Below are positions 1-11,622 of a DNA stretch of 64,000 nucleotides, in pieces (position 1 is the first letter of the stretch; each line of letters begins with the position of its first letter). Location: NCBI RefSeq assembly GCF_021869535.1, contig NW_026262701.1, positions 1,255,501 to 1,319,500 of the forward strand, written 5' to 3'. Origin of the DNA: Mytilus californianus (taxonomy: Eukaryota; Mollusca; Bivalvia; Mytilida; Mytilidae). Below the pieces are notes generated by a model. The model saw only the letters and a list, made by a program, of their open reading frames with translations. It searched no databases and was not told where the DNA came from. The position numbers and the translations under genes were made by a program.

Positions 1-69
1 AACTAGAAAATTGTTTTCATTTTATTTTTGACTACCTACCTAAAAATAAACTGAAAACGTTTAAGTGGA

Positions 70-385
70 AATTAATTTACCTCATTCTACCAAGTAATGA
101 CTTACTATCAAAATGGAGAATACTGTCAGATAATAGCTGTAATCATTGTAGTATAAAAGAAGACTATAGACACTTTTTTTGCAGCTACAACACTGTGTAT
201 TAGACCTACTTAATTTCTTAGGTGTCAGTAAAATCGTTCTAAATATGGAAAATCTTATAGTTGGATATAAAATAAATGATGAAGCAAACTATGAAATGAA
301 CTACCTTTTGACAGTAATATTTTTTTCCATCTACAAATTATATCATATCTCTGAATCAAAAAAGAAAAGAAATAGATATTTTTAA
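70..385 (+). pseudogene. L1/Tx1-like LINE ORF2, C-terminal remnant
   Basis: Forward translation from about position 70 gives a Cys/His segment (CNHC...HFFCSY) like the zinc-ribbon near the C-terminus of L1/Tx1-type ORF2 proteins. After in-frame stops and a frame change a second piece (from 179) shows the usual terminal NLIVGY...IFFSIYKLYH pattern and ends at 385. It has several lesions, so it is dead. The identification is by motif pattern only; the protein begins outside the window. Confidence 0.5.
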
Positions 386-1149
386 AATATTTAAAGCAGA
401 AATAAAAAATATTGTTGAAGTTAATAATGTTATTAAAAGAAAAAATTGCAAATTAATTATAAAAAAAAACTCAACTACATAAAACAATCATGAAAGTTTT
501 AACTTAAAATATATACTGAAATATATTTATGTATTACCCAAACAACAAGTAGAGTTGTCACATGACTCGAGCATGTCAGGTGACTTAAATATGTACTTTC
601 CCACATCAGACACATGTTTAAATAAAATTATAACATTGTATTCTTATACTTATTTTCATTTTCTTTGTGTTCCATACTTTGATGTATGTATAATCATGTA
701 TACCTGGGTATTTTGTATACTAAACAGAACTTTACACTTGAGCAAGTTGTAATACCTCAAAGTCTAAAAAGCGTGCAAACTTAAGCTTATGCTACAAAAA
801 TGAATAAGATTATAATTAACTTACCTGTTAATATATAATAATATGTTTATATATATTCCGTAAACATTAAAATTATCCAGAATATCGATGGCAAACACGC
901 TAGATAAATTAACTAACATGAAAACTATTAACAGATGGAAATGAACTACTCCGGTAAACATGAAATCATTAACATTGTAATGTTTTTACTTTTATTAGAT
1001 ATTCTTCCTGGATATCTAATAACTAATATATCAAGGATACTTAGTGCAATGCTGTACACTAGGTAAATTGTTACCAGCAACACATTGCAATAGAATATAT
1101 TAGTAAAAAAAAAAGTCCTTTAAACAGAAAAAACCTCTACCCAGTTTAA
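386..1149. other. AT-rich stretch without recognised gene
   Basis: This follows the LINE C-terminal remnant and could include its 3' untranslated region. Short ORFs here have no recognisable domain. I see no inverted repeats or tandem arrays of note. Confidence 0.4.
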
Positions 1150-1980
1150 AATCTTTAATAAAAAACCATAAGTTAAGTGATATATGGCGAGAAATACATG
1201 GTAAAAAAAACCAATTCACTTGGAGACGGAAAAATAATATCAATGAAGCATCAAGAATTGATTTCATTTTAACCTGTCCTGAAATACGAATTCAAATAGA
1301 ATCAACGGACATAGGGCCAGCCAATATAACCCATACAGATCATCAAAGCAATAGCTCTTATGATAAAATGTAGATCACTACAAAAAGGAAAGGGATATTG
1401 TAAGATAAATAATAGTATTTTGGAAAATAAAGAGTATCAAAACATCATTTTGAAACTTATAAAACAGTATGAATGTAAAATATTACTTACCAATGATATT
1501 GGGTTTCAATGGTATCTTTTTCAAACAGAGGTGCGAGACTACACTACAGCTTTCTGTGAAAGGAAAGCCCAAAATAATGTAAAAGACACACACATTTTAG
1601 AAACTTAAAAAATTGAATCAATGTACAAGAATGAAATGCAAAGAAGACATTATTATCAATTTATTGAAGAAATTAGTAGATTAGAAAATAAACTTAGTAA
1701 TATATATGAATCAAAAACTAAAGGGGCACACATTTGATCAAGAATTAAATTGGTGGAAGAAGAGGGAAAAATACAGTTCTTTTTAGGATTAGAAAAGGCT
1801 ATGCAAACAAGAAAAAAAAAAATAACAGCCCTTAAAGACAAAAATGGGGAAATACATAGAGATCCTACAAATATATTACAACTTGAAAGTGAATTTTATC
1901 AAGATATATATCAAATTTCAAACCTTAACAAAACTTATATTAAAGATTACATTATGAATACAGAAACTGATCATAAATAA
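1150..1980 (+). pseudogene. L1/Tx1-like LINE ORF2, endonuclease-to-RT linker remnant
   Basis: Around 1180-1280 the forward frame reads DIWREIHGK...FTWRRK...SRIDFIL, the pattern of the last part of an APE-type endonuclease in L1/Tx1 LINEs. The segment 1360-1608 (KGYCKINNSILENKEY) and 1750-1980 (FFLGLEK...LKDKNGEI) match the linker that precedes the reverse transcriptase. Stops and frame changes separate the three pieces. The homology ends abruptly near 1980, where the pearl/Helitron-like array starts, so the LINE was probably broken by that insertion. It lies in the same orientation as the 70-385 remnant and may be the same family, but not the same copy in normal order (C-terminal part first). 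Confidence 0.6.
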
Positions 1981-1985
1981 ATTAA

Positions 1986-2405
1986 TAACAAAAATGCGAA
2001 AAATCTAGATTTGGTCCAATCTTTATGAAACTTGACAGTAATGTGACCTGTCATGTGTAGATGTGCTATCCGACTTTGGAATTTTCAAAATGGCTGCCGT
2101 TACCATGGAAACTGCATACATATCAAAAAATTCAAAATGCTTCAAACTCAATGAAACTTTACACAAATGTTGACTGTCTTATGTAGATGTGGCATTTGAC
2201 TTTGGAATTTCCAAATTGGCCGCCGTAACCATGAAAACACGAATGCCTAAATTTGAAACTTGTAAGTACTGTGACCTGTCACGTGTAGATGTGATATCCG
2301 ACTTTGAAATTTCAAAATTGCTGCCGTTATTATGGAAACAGCAGAACAATGGTTGGGGGCCGTTTTGGCGACTTTTGTGTTAGCATCCTAACACAGGATT
2401 ACTTG
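1986..2405 (+). repeat. Truncated pearl/Helitron-like element, 3' part
   Basis: This segment is a near copy of 7978-8416 (same order of motifs, scattered substitutions and one ~22-bp deletion). It holds three ~125-bp internal repeats, each with a version of ATGGCTGCCGTTACCATGG. It ends with an 8-bp hairpin (TGTGTTAG at 2376-2383, loop CATC, CTAACACA at 2388-2395), then GGATTA and CTTG at 2402-2405, followed by T and a (TTA)n run. The hairpin-plus-CTxG-plus-T layout resembles a Helitron 3' end, though CTTG is not the canonical CTRR. Confidence 0.55.
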
Positions 2406-3632
2406 TTATTATTATTATTATTATTTTTCTTCCACCTAATTTTGTCCGCCAGTTTTCTCAGAGCCAAAGGAACCAATCTAAATGATGGCGCACTATAACA
2501 AGGAACCCAGACTTTCCAGTTGCAGTGCAACTTTGGAACTAAAAATTGGCTGCCGTTACCATGGAAACCGAAAAAAGATGAAAAAAAAATTATAGGGTTT
2601 GGTGAATTATTTGGATATGCTTTGACTTAAAATCATCAAATTTTAATACAAGGTAGGTGTTCACTATATACTGGTTTTGGATGATTTTGGCATAATCGGA
2701 ACTACTATGTTGCCATGGAAACTACACCAAAAATTTCAGAAATATCAAAATGATCCAAACCTTCACAGTAATGATGAGCAACATAAGTAGATGTGGTATT
2801 TGGCTTTGTAAGTTCCAAAATGGCTGTCGTTACCATGGAAACAATGCAAAAAAGGTCGAAATGCTTCAAAACCTTAAAGTAGCCTTTGCTCTCTTAAAAT
2901 GGTAGGTCAAATCTATTGAAACCTGGACGGTATGTTCCCTCCCATGTACCAATGTGGCATCTCTCATTACATTTTGGGAATTGTCTTTGTAACCATGGAA
3001 ACCAGCAAACATTTCAAAAATTTTAAAATGCTCCAAACTTGATAAAACTATTCTATACAAAAATCGTGCTTTGAAGAGAAAATCGCCACCGAGAGAGAGA
3101 GAAAAACACAAAGAGTACATATTAGTGACATTTCTGTACTTGCATAAAAGTACACAGCCGTGAATCACACACCTGCTAAAATATACACAAAAGCTAAAAT
3201 CAATCGATGAACGTGTAATTTAATTGTACAAGATATGATACATGTATCGTGTGATACGCGAGCTATTAAAGAACAAAAATGAACAGTTAGTATGCCGCTC
3301 CGTCAATATATACACATGTTGTCTGTTCAAGGTCCCCCTCTAAAAAGAATATAAAAGTCCACGATAATATACTTGCGCATCACGTGACGCCACGTTCTTC
3401 CTCGCGCGTGGGTCTATTTTTAGGTTATAAAGAATTCCCAAACTATGTATAGAACTCAAACTTATTCTACGGGAAGAGAAAAAGGGGGGGGGGGGGATCA
3501 AAGATATGCCAATTCCAGCATGTATAATAGATGTGCAATTTGACTTTGGTACACTCAAAATAGTTGCTGCTACTGTGACAATGTCCAGTACAAGGTGACA
3601 TCCTCCGCTATTGCTTGCAATAGCAAATCTAG
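2406..3632 (+). mobile_element. Pearl/Helitron-like non-autonomous element, unit A
   Basis: The unit starts with a (TTA)n run and the head motif CTTCCACCTAATTTTGTCCG, continues with diverged ~125-bp repeats carrying CCATGGAAAC, and ends with the hairpin GCTATTGC-TT-GCAATAGC (3607-3624), AAAT and CTAG (3629-3632) followed by T. No coding region is supported. A foreign segment at about 3056-3480 interrupts it; this begins with a block shared with 7258-7302 and ends in a poly-G run. The family assignment is inference from architecture: tandem core, microsatellite edge and hairpin end. Confidence 0.5.
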
Positions 3633-3684
3633 TTATGTCACCCGATCGACAATGTCGGGTGACATATTGCTTTTCCTCCGTTTC

Positions 3685-3726
<42 letters not shown>

Positions 3727-4628
3727 TTCCAACTAATTTTGTCCTGCAGTTTTCTCAGAGCCTAATGCACCAATCTTAATGGTTGTTCACTATAACAAGG
3801 AACCCTGACTTGCGAGTTGCAGTGCAACTTTGGCACTAATAAATGGATGCCATCACCATAGAAACCAAAGAAAGGTGTAAACAATAAAATTTTAGAGTTT
3901 GGTGGATTATTTGGATATGCATAAACTTAGAATCATGATATTTTAATACAATGTAGGTGCCAACTTTATACTAGTTTTGGATGATTTTGGCAATCACTGG
4001 AACTACTATGTTGCCATGGAAACTACACCAAAAATTACAAAAATATCAAAATGCTCAAAATTTAATGAAACTTCACAGTAATGATGAGCAACATTGGTAG
4101 ATGTGGAATTTGGTGTTGGAATTTCAAAAATGTGTGCCGTTACCATGGAAACAATCCAAAACAGGTCAAAATGATCCAAAAACCTAAAAGTGGCATTTAC
4201 TTTCTTAAAATGGTTTTTCAAATCCATTGAAATTTTAATGGTATGTTCCCTCCCATGTACCAATGTAGAACCTGTCATCATATTTTGGGAATGGTCTCTG
4301 TTACCATGGAAACCAGGAAAAATGTCAAAAATTTCCAAAAATTACAAAATGCTCCAAACTTTATGAAACTTAATATGATTCTTAACTGGCAAGTCTAGAT
4401 GAGACTTTTGACTTTGGAATTTCCGAAATGGCAACCGTTGCCATGGAAACTGCAAAAAGACAAAAAATTTTAAATGATCAAAAATGCTCTAAATGTTCTG
4501 AAAATTTACAGAAACATGTATAGCCATGCATATATAAGCATCCCGGTTTAAAATTTTTGAAATGGCTGCCACTTAGTGGCAATGGGGGGAAGGGTGACAT
4601 CCGCTATTGCTTGCAATGGCAAATCTAG
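3633..4628 (+). mobile_element. Pearl/Helitron-like non-autonomous element, unit B
   Basis: The unit begins directly after the CTAG of unit A with a perfect 10-bp-stem hairpin (TGTCACCCGA / TCGGGTGACA, 3636-3664), then a (TTA)n run, the head motif with TTTTGTCC, internal CCATGGAAAC repeats, and the terminal GGGTGACATCCGCTATTGC hairpin ending at CTAG 4625-4628. The leading ATGTCACCC and trailing GGGTGACAT are inverted repeats of each other, like the subterminal inverted repeats of some Helitron relatives. No ORF is supported. Confidence 0.5.
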
Positions 4629-5677
4629 TTATTATTATTATTATTATTATTATGTCACCCGATCGACAATGTCGGGTGACATATTACTTTTCCTCTGTTT
4701 CTTTTTCCCTATTATTATGTCACCCGATCGACAATGTCGGGTGACATATTGCTTTTCCTCCGTTTCTTTTTTTTATTATTATGTCATCCGATCGACAATG
4801 TCGGGTGACATATTGCTTTTCCTCTGTTTCTTTTTCCCTATTATTATGTCACCCGATCGACAATGTCGGGTGACATATTGCTTTTCCTCTGTTTCTTTTT
4901 CCCTTTTATTATTATTTTTCTTCCACCTAATTTTGTCCGGCAGTTTACTCGGAGGCAATGGAACCAATCTTCGTAATGGTTGAGCATAATGAGGACTACC
5001 AGCAGTAGAGTTGTAGTGAAACTTTGGAACTTTAAAATGGCCGCCGTTTCCATAGAAACAGCAAAAATGTGAAAAATAATTTGTTTGTTTTTGATGACTA
5101 ATTTGAGAATGCGTGAACTAAAAATCATCAAATTTTCATACAACATAGGTATCCACTATATACAGGTTTTGGATGATTTTGGGAATCATCGGAACTACTG
5201 TATTGCCATGGAAACTGGGGAAAGGTTTCCCATTATAACCCTATGGGAAAAACCTTCTAGTAGCATTTTCTCTCTTAAAATGGTAGGTCAAATCCATTGA
5301 AACTTTGATGGTATGTTCCCTCCCATGTACCAATGTGGCATCTGTAATCAAAATTTTTGGAATGGTGTCTTGTTACCATGGAAACCATCAAAAACGTCAA
5401 AAATTTCAAAATGCTTTGAACTTAATGAAACTAAATATGATTGTTAACTTGCAAGTATAGATGAGACTTTTGACTTTAGAATTTCAAAAATGGCGGCCGT
5501 TGCCATGGAAACGGCTGAAATGTGAAAAATTCCAAAATGCTCTAAATGTACTGTACATTTACAGAAAGATGTGGAGCAATGCATATATGTGCATTCACTG
5601 TTTTTGAAATATGGCTGCCGCTTAGTGGCAATGTGGGGAAGGGTGACATCCGCTATTGCTTGCAATGGCAAATCTAG
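4629..5677 (+). mobile_element. Pearl/Helitron-like non-autonomous element, unit C
   Basis: This has the same order as unit B: (TTA)n, four tandem hairpins (see the 4653-4905 entry), head motif at about 4919, internal repeats with CCATGGAAAC or variants, the terminal hairpin GCTATTGC-TT-GCAATGGC (5652-5669) and CTAG at 5674-5677. The open frame over the hairpin array is a by-product of the repeats and not a gene. Confidence 0.5.
4653..4905 (+). repeat. 65-bp hairpin minisatellite, four copies
   Basis: Four head-to-tail units start at 4653, 4718, 4782 and 4847, a period of 64-65 bp. Each has a 10-bp stem (TGTCACCCGA / TCGGGTGACA) around the 9-nt loop TCGACAATG, then a T-rich segment CTTTTCCTCTGTTTCTTTTT. 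The third copy has a C-to-T change in its left stem. Single copies of the same hairpin lie at 3636-3664 and 5681-5709. Confidence 0.85.
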
Positions 5678-6486
5678 TTATGTCACCCGATCGACAATGT
5701 CGGGTGACATATTGCTTTTCCTCCGTTTCTTTTTATTATTATTTTTCTTCTACCTTTTTGTCCGAAGCGTTTCTGGGAGTTTAGTGAACCAATCCTATTG
5801 AATGGTTAACATAATGAGGTCCAGCATCTAAAGTTGTGCAGGACATCTTCGGAATTTTTAAAATGGCCACCGTTACCATGGAACAGCACAAATGCGAAAA
5901 ATAGGAAAGTGTTCCAAACTTAATGAAACTTTACAGAAATGTTAGTTGGCAGATGTTAATGTGGCATTTGACTTTAGCATTTCAAAAATGGCCGCCGTTG
6001 CCATGGAAACCGGAGACAAAGTTTTCACATTGGACACTATGGGAAAATTCTTTAAGTAGCATTTACTCACTGAACATGATAGGTCAAATACCTTGATTCT
6101 TTCATGGAATGTTCCCTGTCATGTGCCAATATGGCATCTATCTTTGTAATTTTGGGAACGATCACTGTTGCCATGGAAACGGCACAAATTTAAAAATGTC
6201 TAAAAATTTCAAAATGCTCCAAATTTACTGAAACTTAATATTAATGGTAACTGGCAAGTAAAGATGAGACTTTTGACATTGGAATTTCCAAAATGGCTCC
6301 TGTTGCCATGGAAACAGAAAAAATATCAAAAATTTCAAAATGCTCTAAATGTTCTGAAAATTTATAGAAAGATGTATAGCAATATATTTATTTGCATTCA
6401 CTGTTTAAAATGTTTCGAAATGGCTGCCGCTTAGTGGCAATGGGGGGCAGGGTGACATCCGCTATTGCTTGCAATGGCAAATCTAG
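5678..6486 (+). mobile_element. Pearl/Helitron-like non-autonomous element, unit D
   Basis: It starts with the single hairpin at 5681-5709 immediately after the previous CTAG, then the T-rich head, internal repeats at about 5870, 6000, 6170 and 6300, and a terminal hairpin (6461-6478) with CTAG at 6483-6486. It is the shortest clean unit, 809 bp, and the best one to use as a reference for the family. No coding potential is seen. Confidence 0.5.
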
Positions 6487-8416
6487 TTATTATTATTTTT
6501 CTTCCACCTAATTTTGTCCGCCCGTTTTCTCAGAGCCAAAGGAACCAATCTAAATGATGGAGCACTATAACAAGGAACCCTGACTTTCGAGTTGCAGTGC
6601 AACTTTGGAACTAAAAAATGGCTGCCGTTACCATGGAAACAGGAAAAATGTAAAAAAAAAATAAAAATTGCAAATCCATTAAATCTTTCATTATGAGACC
6701 CAACTGGATGAAACTTTAGTGGAATGTAGCCTGGCTTGCCAAGATTTGTTGACCATATTTAGAAATTCCAAAATGGCTGCCATTACTATGGAAACTGGAG
6801 AAACATTTACCATTAGCCCCTATGGGAAATTCTTAAAAGTGGCATTTACTCACTTATAACGGTAGGTCAAATTCCATGATTCTTTCATGGTATATTCCTG
6901 GTCATCTGCCCAAGTGGCGTCTGTCTTTAAAATTTTATAATCGGTCACTGTTAGCATGGAAACAGCACAAATTCAAAAATGTTCAAAAATTTCAAAATGC
7001 TCCAAACTTGATAAAACTTCACAGAAATGTCAACTGAGATGTGCAGAGTTGCTTTTTGTCTTTGGAATTTTCAAAATGGCCGCCGTTGCCATGGAAACAG
7101 CAAAAAAAAAAACAACATAAACCACCTCGTAAATTTGAGGCAAAATTCTGTAATCAAGAGTATATGCATACGATCAAATACAAATCTGTACTGCAAAACA
7201 TCTTCTAGAATATGGTAGAAGAAAAAAATATATAATTTAACGTGCTTCTATTGTAAACAAAAATCGTGCTTTGAAGAGAAAATCGCCACCGAGAGAGAGA
7301 GTGACATCCTCCGCTATTATAAAACGGAGTTTTGGGGACTTCATGTTTTTGTCCCGTTTTTTATTATTATTATTATTATTATTCTTCTTAACCCTAATTT
7401 GTCCGACCATTTTCTTCCAAGCCTTAAATGATGGAAACTTTATATTTGATATGATGTTGGGGTATTATCCCTAGGGGTGCATTCACTATTTTTTATTTCA
7501 AATGGGGGTCAACTTGGCACTATTTGGGGGCCGGAACATGGGTGGGGTCATTTTTCGACTATTGATTCGCTACTGGTAGAACCTTTAAGTTTTGTGTAAT
7601 ACAAGAGACCGATGTCCAGGTGTCCATTCTACATTTTTATTTCGGCTCGAGGTCATCTTGGCATTATTTTAGGGGGTCAATTTTCATGGAACATTCTAGA
7701 ACAATAGTCATGTGATTAGTCATGTGATAGTGTTGAATAATTCCTATGTACTTTTAATGTTATATAATGATAGATTATTACAGGTAGCAACATATGTAGC
7801 TGTAATTCGACTTTGGAATTTTCAAAATGGCCGCCGTTACCATGGAAACTGCAAAAATGTGAATTTTTTTTAAAATGCTTCAAATTTTATGAAATTTTAC
7901 AGAGATGTTAACGAGTGTATGTAGATTTGGAATTTGACTTTGGAATTTCCAAAATGGCCGCCGTTGCCATGGAAACAACAAAAATGCGAAAAATCTAGAT
8001 TTGGTCCAATCTTTATGAAACTTCACAGTAATGTGACCTGTCATGTGTAGATGTGCTATCCGACTTTGGAATTTTCAAAATGGCTGCCGTTACCATGGAA
8101 ACTGCAAAAATGTCAAAAAATTCAAAATGCTTAAAACTTAATGAAACTTTACACAAATGTTGACTGTCTTATGTAGATGTGGCATTTGACTTTGGAATTT
8201 CCTAAATGGCCACTGTAACCATGGAAACACGAATGCCTAAATTTGAAAATTGGTCCAATTTTTATGAAACTTGTAAATAATGTGACCTGTCATGTGTAGA
8301 TGTGCTATCCGACTATGAAATTTCAAAATGGCTGCCGTTACTATGGAAACAGCAGAACAATGGTTGGGGGCCGTTTTGGCGACTTTTGTGTTAGCATCCT
8401 AACACAGGATTACTTG
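6487..8416 (+). mobile_element. Composite of two pearl/Helitron-like elements
   Basis: The first part (6487 to about 7260) has the head motif and four internal repeats but no terminal hairpin of its own. It is joined to a block at 7258-7302 that also occurs at 3058-3102. A second (TTA)n head follows at about 7352, then less repetitive DNA, then five ~125-bp repeats whose CCATGGAAAC cores lie at 7840, 7967, 8092, 8219 and about 8340. The end is the TGTGTTAG hairpin (8387-8406) and CTTG at 8413-8416. Boundaries inside the composite are approximate. Confidence 0.45.
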
Positions 8417-8802
8417 TATATCATTATCTTGGTATCGTTCTTTACTACTCCCAAATGGCATGACAGGGACTTGAACCCTACAAACATTCTAAAACAGTAA
8501 CTTTCTTTTTCTGTACCTGTCTACTAGTATCCCAAGCTATAATTAATTTGTATGAATGTATTACAGTTGTGGTTCTTATTCAATTTGCTGTCAGTCATAA
8601 CTTATTTTTTCATCGTTTTATTAAAATCTTGACCGTGTTTTTTCCCGTTTCTTTTATTGTTTCGATTTTTGGGTTTCCTATAATAATGATGATAACAAAC
8701 TAAAAGTTATAATTAGTTTATTTCGCTTCCTCTGCCTAGTATTTATTTAGCAACCAACAATTAATCAGTCCAGCTCTTAATTATTTGTAACAAACGTATA
8801 TA
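8417..8802. other. Short unassigned stretch between two mobile elements
   Basis: AT-rich DNA between the end of the pearl-like array and the left terminal inverted repeat at 8803. No ORF, repeat or structure that I can support. Confidence 0.4.
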
Positions 8803-8898
8803 CACGGCCGTCACTCGGCTAACCGAGAGATTGGTCGGTTAATCTATATTGAGTATGCGGCTATATCGGCGGTTGGCCTGTTAATTGGGTTGGCTAAA
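8803..8898 (+). repeat. Left terminal inverted repeat
   Basis: It begins CACGGCCGTCACTCGGCTAA and pairs with 11527-11622 on the other strand. It also contains a self-complementary CTCGGCTAACCGAG core that could fold by itself. Confidence 0.8.
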
Positions 8899-9539
8899 GT
8901 CTGTTAATCAGGTGTTATCGAGAAAATACTTGCAAGTTCAGTATGTTTCATTGTATAACTTTTTAAATATATTTTTTATCATAAAAATTATTCATGTCTG
9001 ACAAAACAATTCAATGTACTGAATCCAGTGGTGTAATTATTTTTTTTCTAGCTTCGATAAACAATCAATAAAATGAAAAGGCGGGTTACTCATCAATAAA
9101 TTTATACACATTTTACACACACAAAATGTACACAAAATGACAACTTGGCTGAATTTACTTGCATGCAATATTTTGAACATCGAAAAAGACAGGCATTATG
9201 TTTGTTAACCATATTAATATCATTATGTGAAAAATCTACACGAAAATCTGTATTTTGGTGATATTAATCAATTCTTATTAAAAACCTGGTCTGTAAATAG
9301 GTCGGATGTATAAAACCCGGTCTGTTATTTGGTCTGTTAAGAGTTATGAATGGCAATGAAAATATAATTTGATTGCTTTATGGGGAGTTATCGGATCAAA
9401 TGGGTAGGCTCAAGACGAGTGGCTAAAATATACGGAAACAACACATGAACAATGAAACATAAATTTAGACATTGGAAATTGATAAAAATGGTTTCAAAAA
9501 GTGTAATATTAAAGTAATATTAATTTCATTCCAGAATGG

Positions 9540-9930
9540 TCGCATATATCATGTGAATTCTGTTTCGTTGTTATGAATGACACCAATTTGTCATCTACAT
9601 TGGTAACCAGTATATACATCATTTTTATAGTTCGTTCTTATGTTGTACTGTTATACCACTGTCCCAGGTTAGGGGAGGGTTGGGATCCCGCTAATATGTT
9701 TAACCCCGCCACATTATGTATGTATGTGCCTGTCCCAAGTCAGGAGCCTGTAAATCAGTGGTTGTCGTTTGTTTTACATTGTCATTTCGGGGCCTTTTAT
9801 AGCTGACTATGCGGTATGGGCTTTGCTCATTGTTGAAGGCCGTACGGTGACCTATAGTTGTTAATTTCTGTGTCATTTTGGTCTCTTGTGGAGAGTTGTC
9901 TCATTGGCAATCATACCACATCTGCTTTGT
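9540..9930 (+). repeat. Mussel-type interspersed repeat
   Basis: It contains the block GCCTGTCCCAAGTCAGGAGC (about 9729), found inverted at 33,745-33,775, and ends GTTGTCTCATTGGCAATCAT-ACCACATCT, found again near 34,487. I recognise this as a very common dispersed sequence of mussel genomes; its class (SINE, LINE tail or other) is not settled here. It is inserted inside the TIR element. Confidence 0.6.
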
Positions 9931-11526
9931 TATATCAGAGATAAACGTCGTAATGTAACTAAACATCAGTAAGTAAAATATATTGGGATGCTTAAATATA
10001 AAGAATAGAGAAAGAATAATGAGAAAAATAAATAAAATGTAGAGAAAAGTGACATAACAATTTAAAGAATACAGAAATAAACAACACCCCAATCCGAACC
10101 TTATGGTATACACGAGAATCTGGATGGAGACGCAGAATATAAAATAATAGATAAGGACAGTAGAGAGTGATGCATTGCTAAAAAAGAGAGAAAAATAACA
10201 ATTGTTTAAGAATACAGACATGAAACACCCCTTTTTACTATTTAGACCCTCCAAGATGATTGTTAAAACAATTTTGGCATTTATTCCACAACTCCTTATT
10301 TTTAAATTAATAGTATAGACAACGATATCTATATAGATGCTTTGCAATTTTTTTTACTGTATATCACTTTATATTATTTGAGACTGGAGTCCGATATACA
10401 TTGGCCTCCTGTCAACCGCTGAATCTGATAGCTCAGTAAATATTGTAAAGTGCAAACAAAACAAAATTTCAGGGGGAGGGGGTGGTTGAAACAGTAACGG
10501 ATTGCGATGTACTCAAATTGGTGACAAATGCTAGAATTTTACTAGCGCACAACTGCAGTTCTCCTCTGCGCTTATGTAGAAAGGAACTAAACGGAATAAA
10601 ATGAATTAAAACTTAAGATAATCAAATGTAGCTGCATTCGCTTCTTTCCATTTACTTCTTTAGAATGTTTTGTAAACAACATATGATTAAGTAATAGAAC
10701 AAAAGAACCAATTGGATGATGCTGACGAATAAGGGTTTAACGTCCAGTGGCAAATATAATGTCCATATGAGAACGACAACACGTTATATGTACCCGGTGT
10801 TATATAAGACAGACACTTTCAGTCGGATTTTTGAACGTGCTTCTTTGAACAGACACAAAAATCAAGGCTGATTGAAAACGTTAATAATACATTCATGCAT
10901 ATTCCAGCGGCCAATCCATATCACGCTATATTGCAGTGACACACCTTTCAATAAAATGCAAAGAAAGTCAAAATAAAAATGCTCTTACTACAAGGATACT
11001 GTTGCACCGTATTGTCATTTTTTTTACTCAATTACATCTCATTCTTAACTTTTTTAATGGGAAATTATAAAGGTAGCAAAACTATTGTCGTGGCTAAATA
11101 ACTCTTAACTGACACAATTTTAATTGTCCAACCCATTAACAGACTTTATTCCCCTAATAGTCACTAAAACGTGGTATTACTCACGTTATATTACAATTAT
11201 GAAATATTTACTAATGTCAATTTATTTTTTAGAACCAAAGTACTATTTTGTGTCCTTTAAATGATATCTAAAATTGTTTGTTTCGCCTTTTATTAAAACA
11301 ATTGCTATGCGTATAAGCATAAATACCATATACTTGCGCGACGCCTTTTAGTTTTACTGAAGTTTGCGCAGACTATGAAATGTTTTTACAGGTGGAAAAT
11401 GTTCTATGATAGATATCATTTTGTCAGACACTTTTCTTTTTTTAATTTGGTTCTTATAATATGCCAAAAATCTGTATATTTAACAGAGTTGAACATTTAA
11501 ATTGTGCGTTTTACTCTTAACAGACG
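9931..11526. other. Interior of the TIR element, no supported gene
   Basis: AT-rich. The longest open frame (9901-10347, minus) is hydrophobic, compositionally biased and runs into the mussel repeat, so it is not accepted as a gene. Copies of TTAACAGA at about 11,144 and 11,517 fit subterminal motifs of the transposon. Confidence 0.5.
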
Positions 11527-11622
11527 TATAACCGACCCGATTAACAGACCAACCGCCCATATAGCCGCATACTCAATATAGATTAACCGACCAATCTCTC
11601 GGTTAGCCGAGTGTCGGCCGTG
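11527..11622 (-). repeat. Right terminal inverted repeat
   Basis: Reverse complement of the left end at 8803. The visible differences in the outer 64 bp are a single T/A change at the ninth base; further in, C/G, C/T and T/C changes appear. Confidence 0.8.

Larger units (their letters stand above)
8803..11622. mobile_element. Non-autonomous DNA transposon with ~95-bp terminal inverted repeats
   Basis: The ends are inverted repeats starting CACGGCCG and ending CGGCCGTG. The outer ~64 bp match with one visible mismatch, and similarity continues to about 95 bp. The flanks share ATATA (8798-8802 and 11623-11627), a candidate 5-bp target duplication, though it is AT-rich and could be chance. The motif TCTGTTAA or its complement TTAACAGA recurs inside both ends. 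No transposase ORF is seen. A mussel-type repeat sits inside (9540-9930). The superfamily is not assigned. The length is 2820 bp. Confidence 0.75.

Noticed and set aside
4576-4983. 135-codon ORF across the hairpin array
   Set aside because: It arises from the 65-bp period; the protein is a repeat of the hairpin unit with poly-Tyr from (TTA)n.
9901-10347. 148-codon hydrophobic ORF on the minus strand
   Set aside because: AT-rich bias, no recognisable domain, and it runs into the mussel interspersed repeat; the hydrophobicity follows from T-rich sequence.
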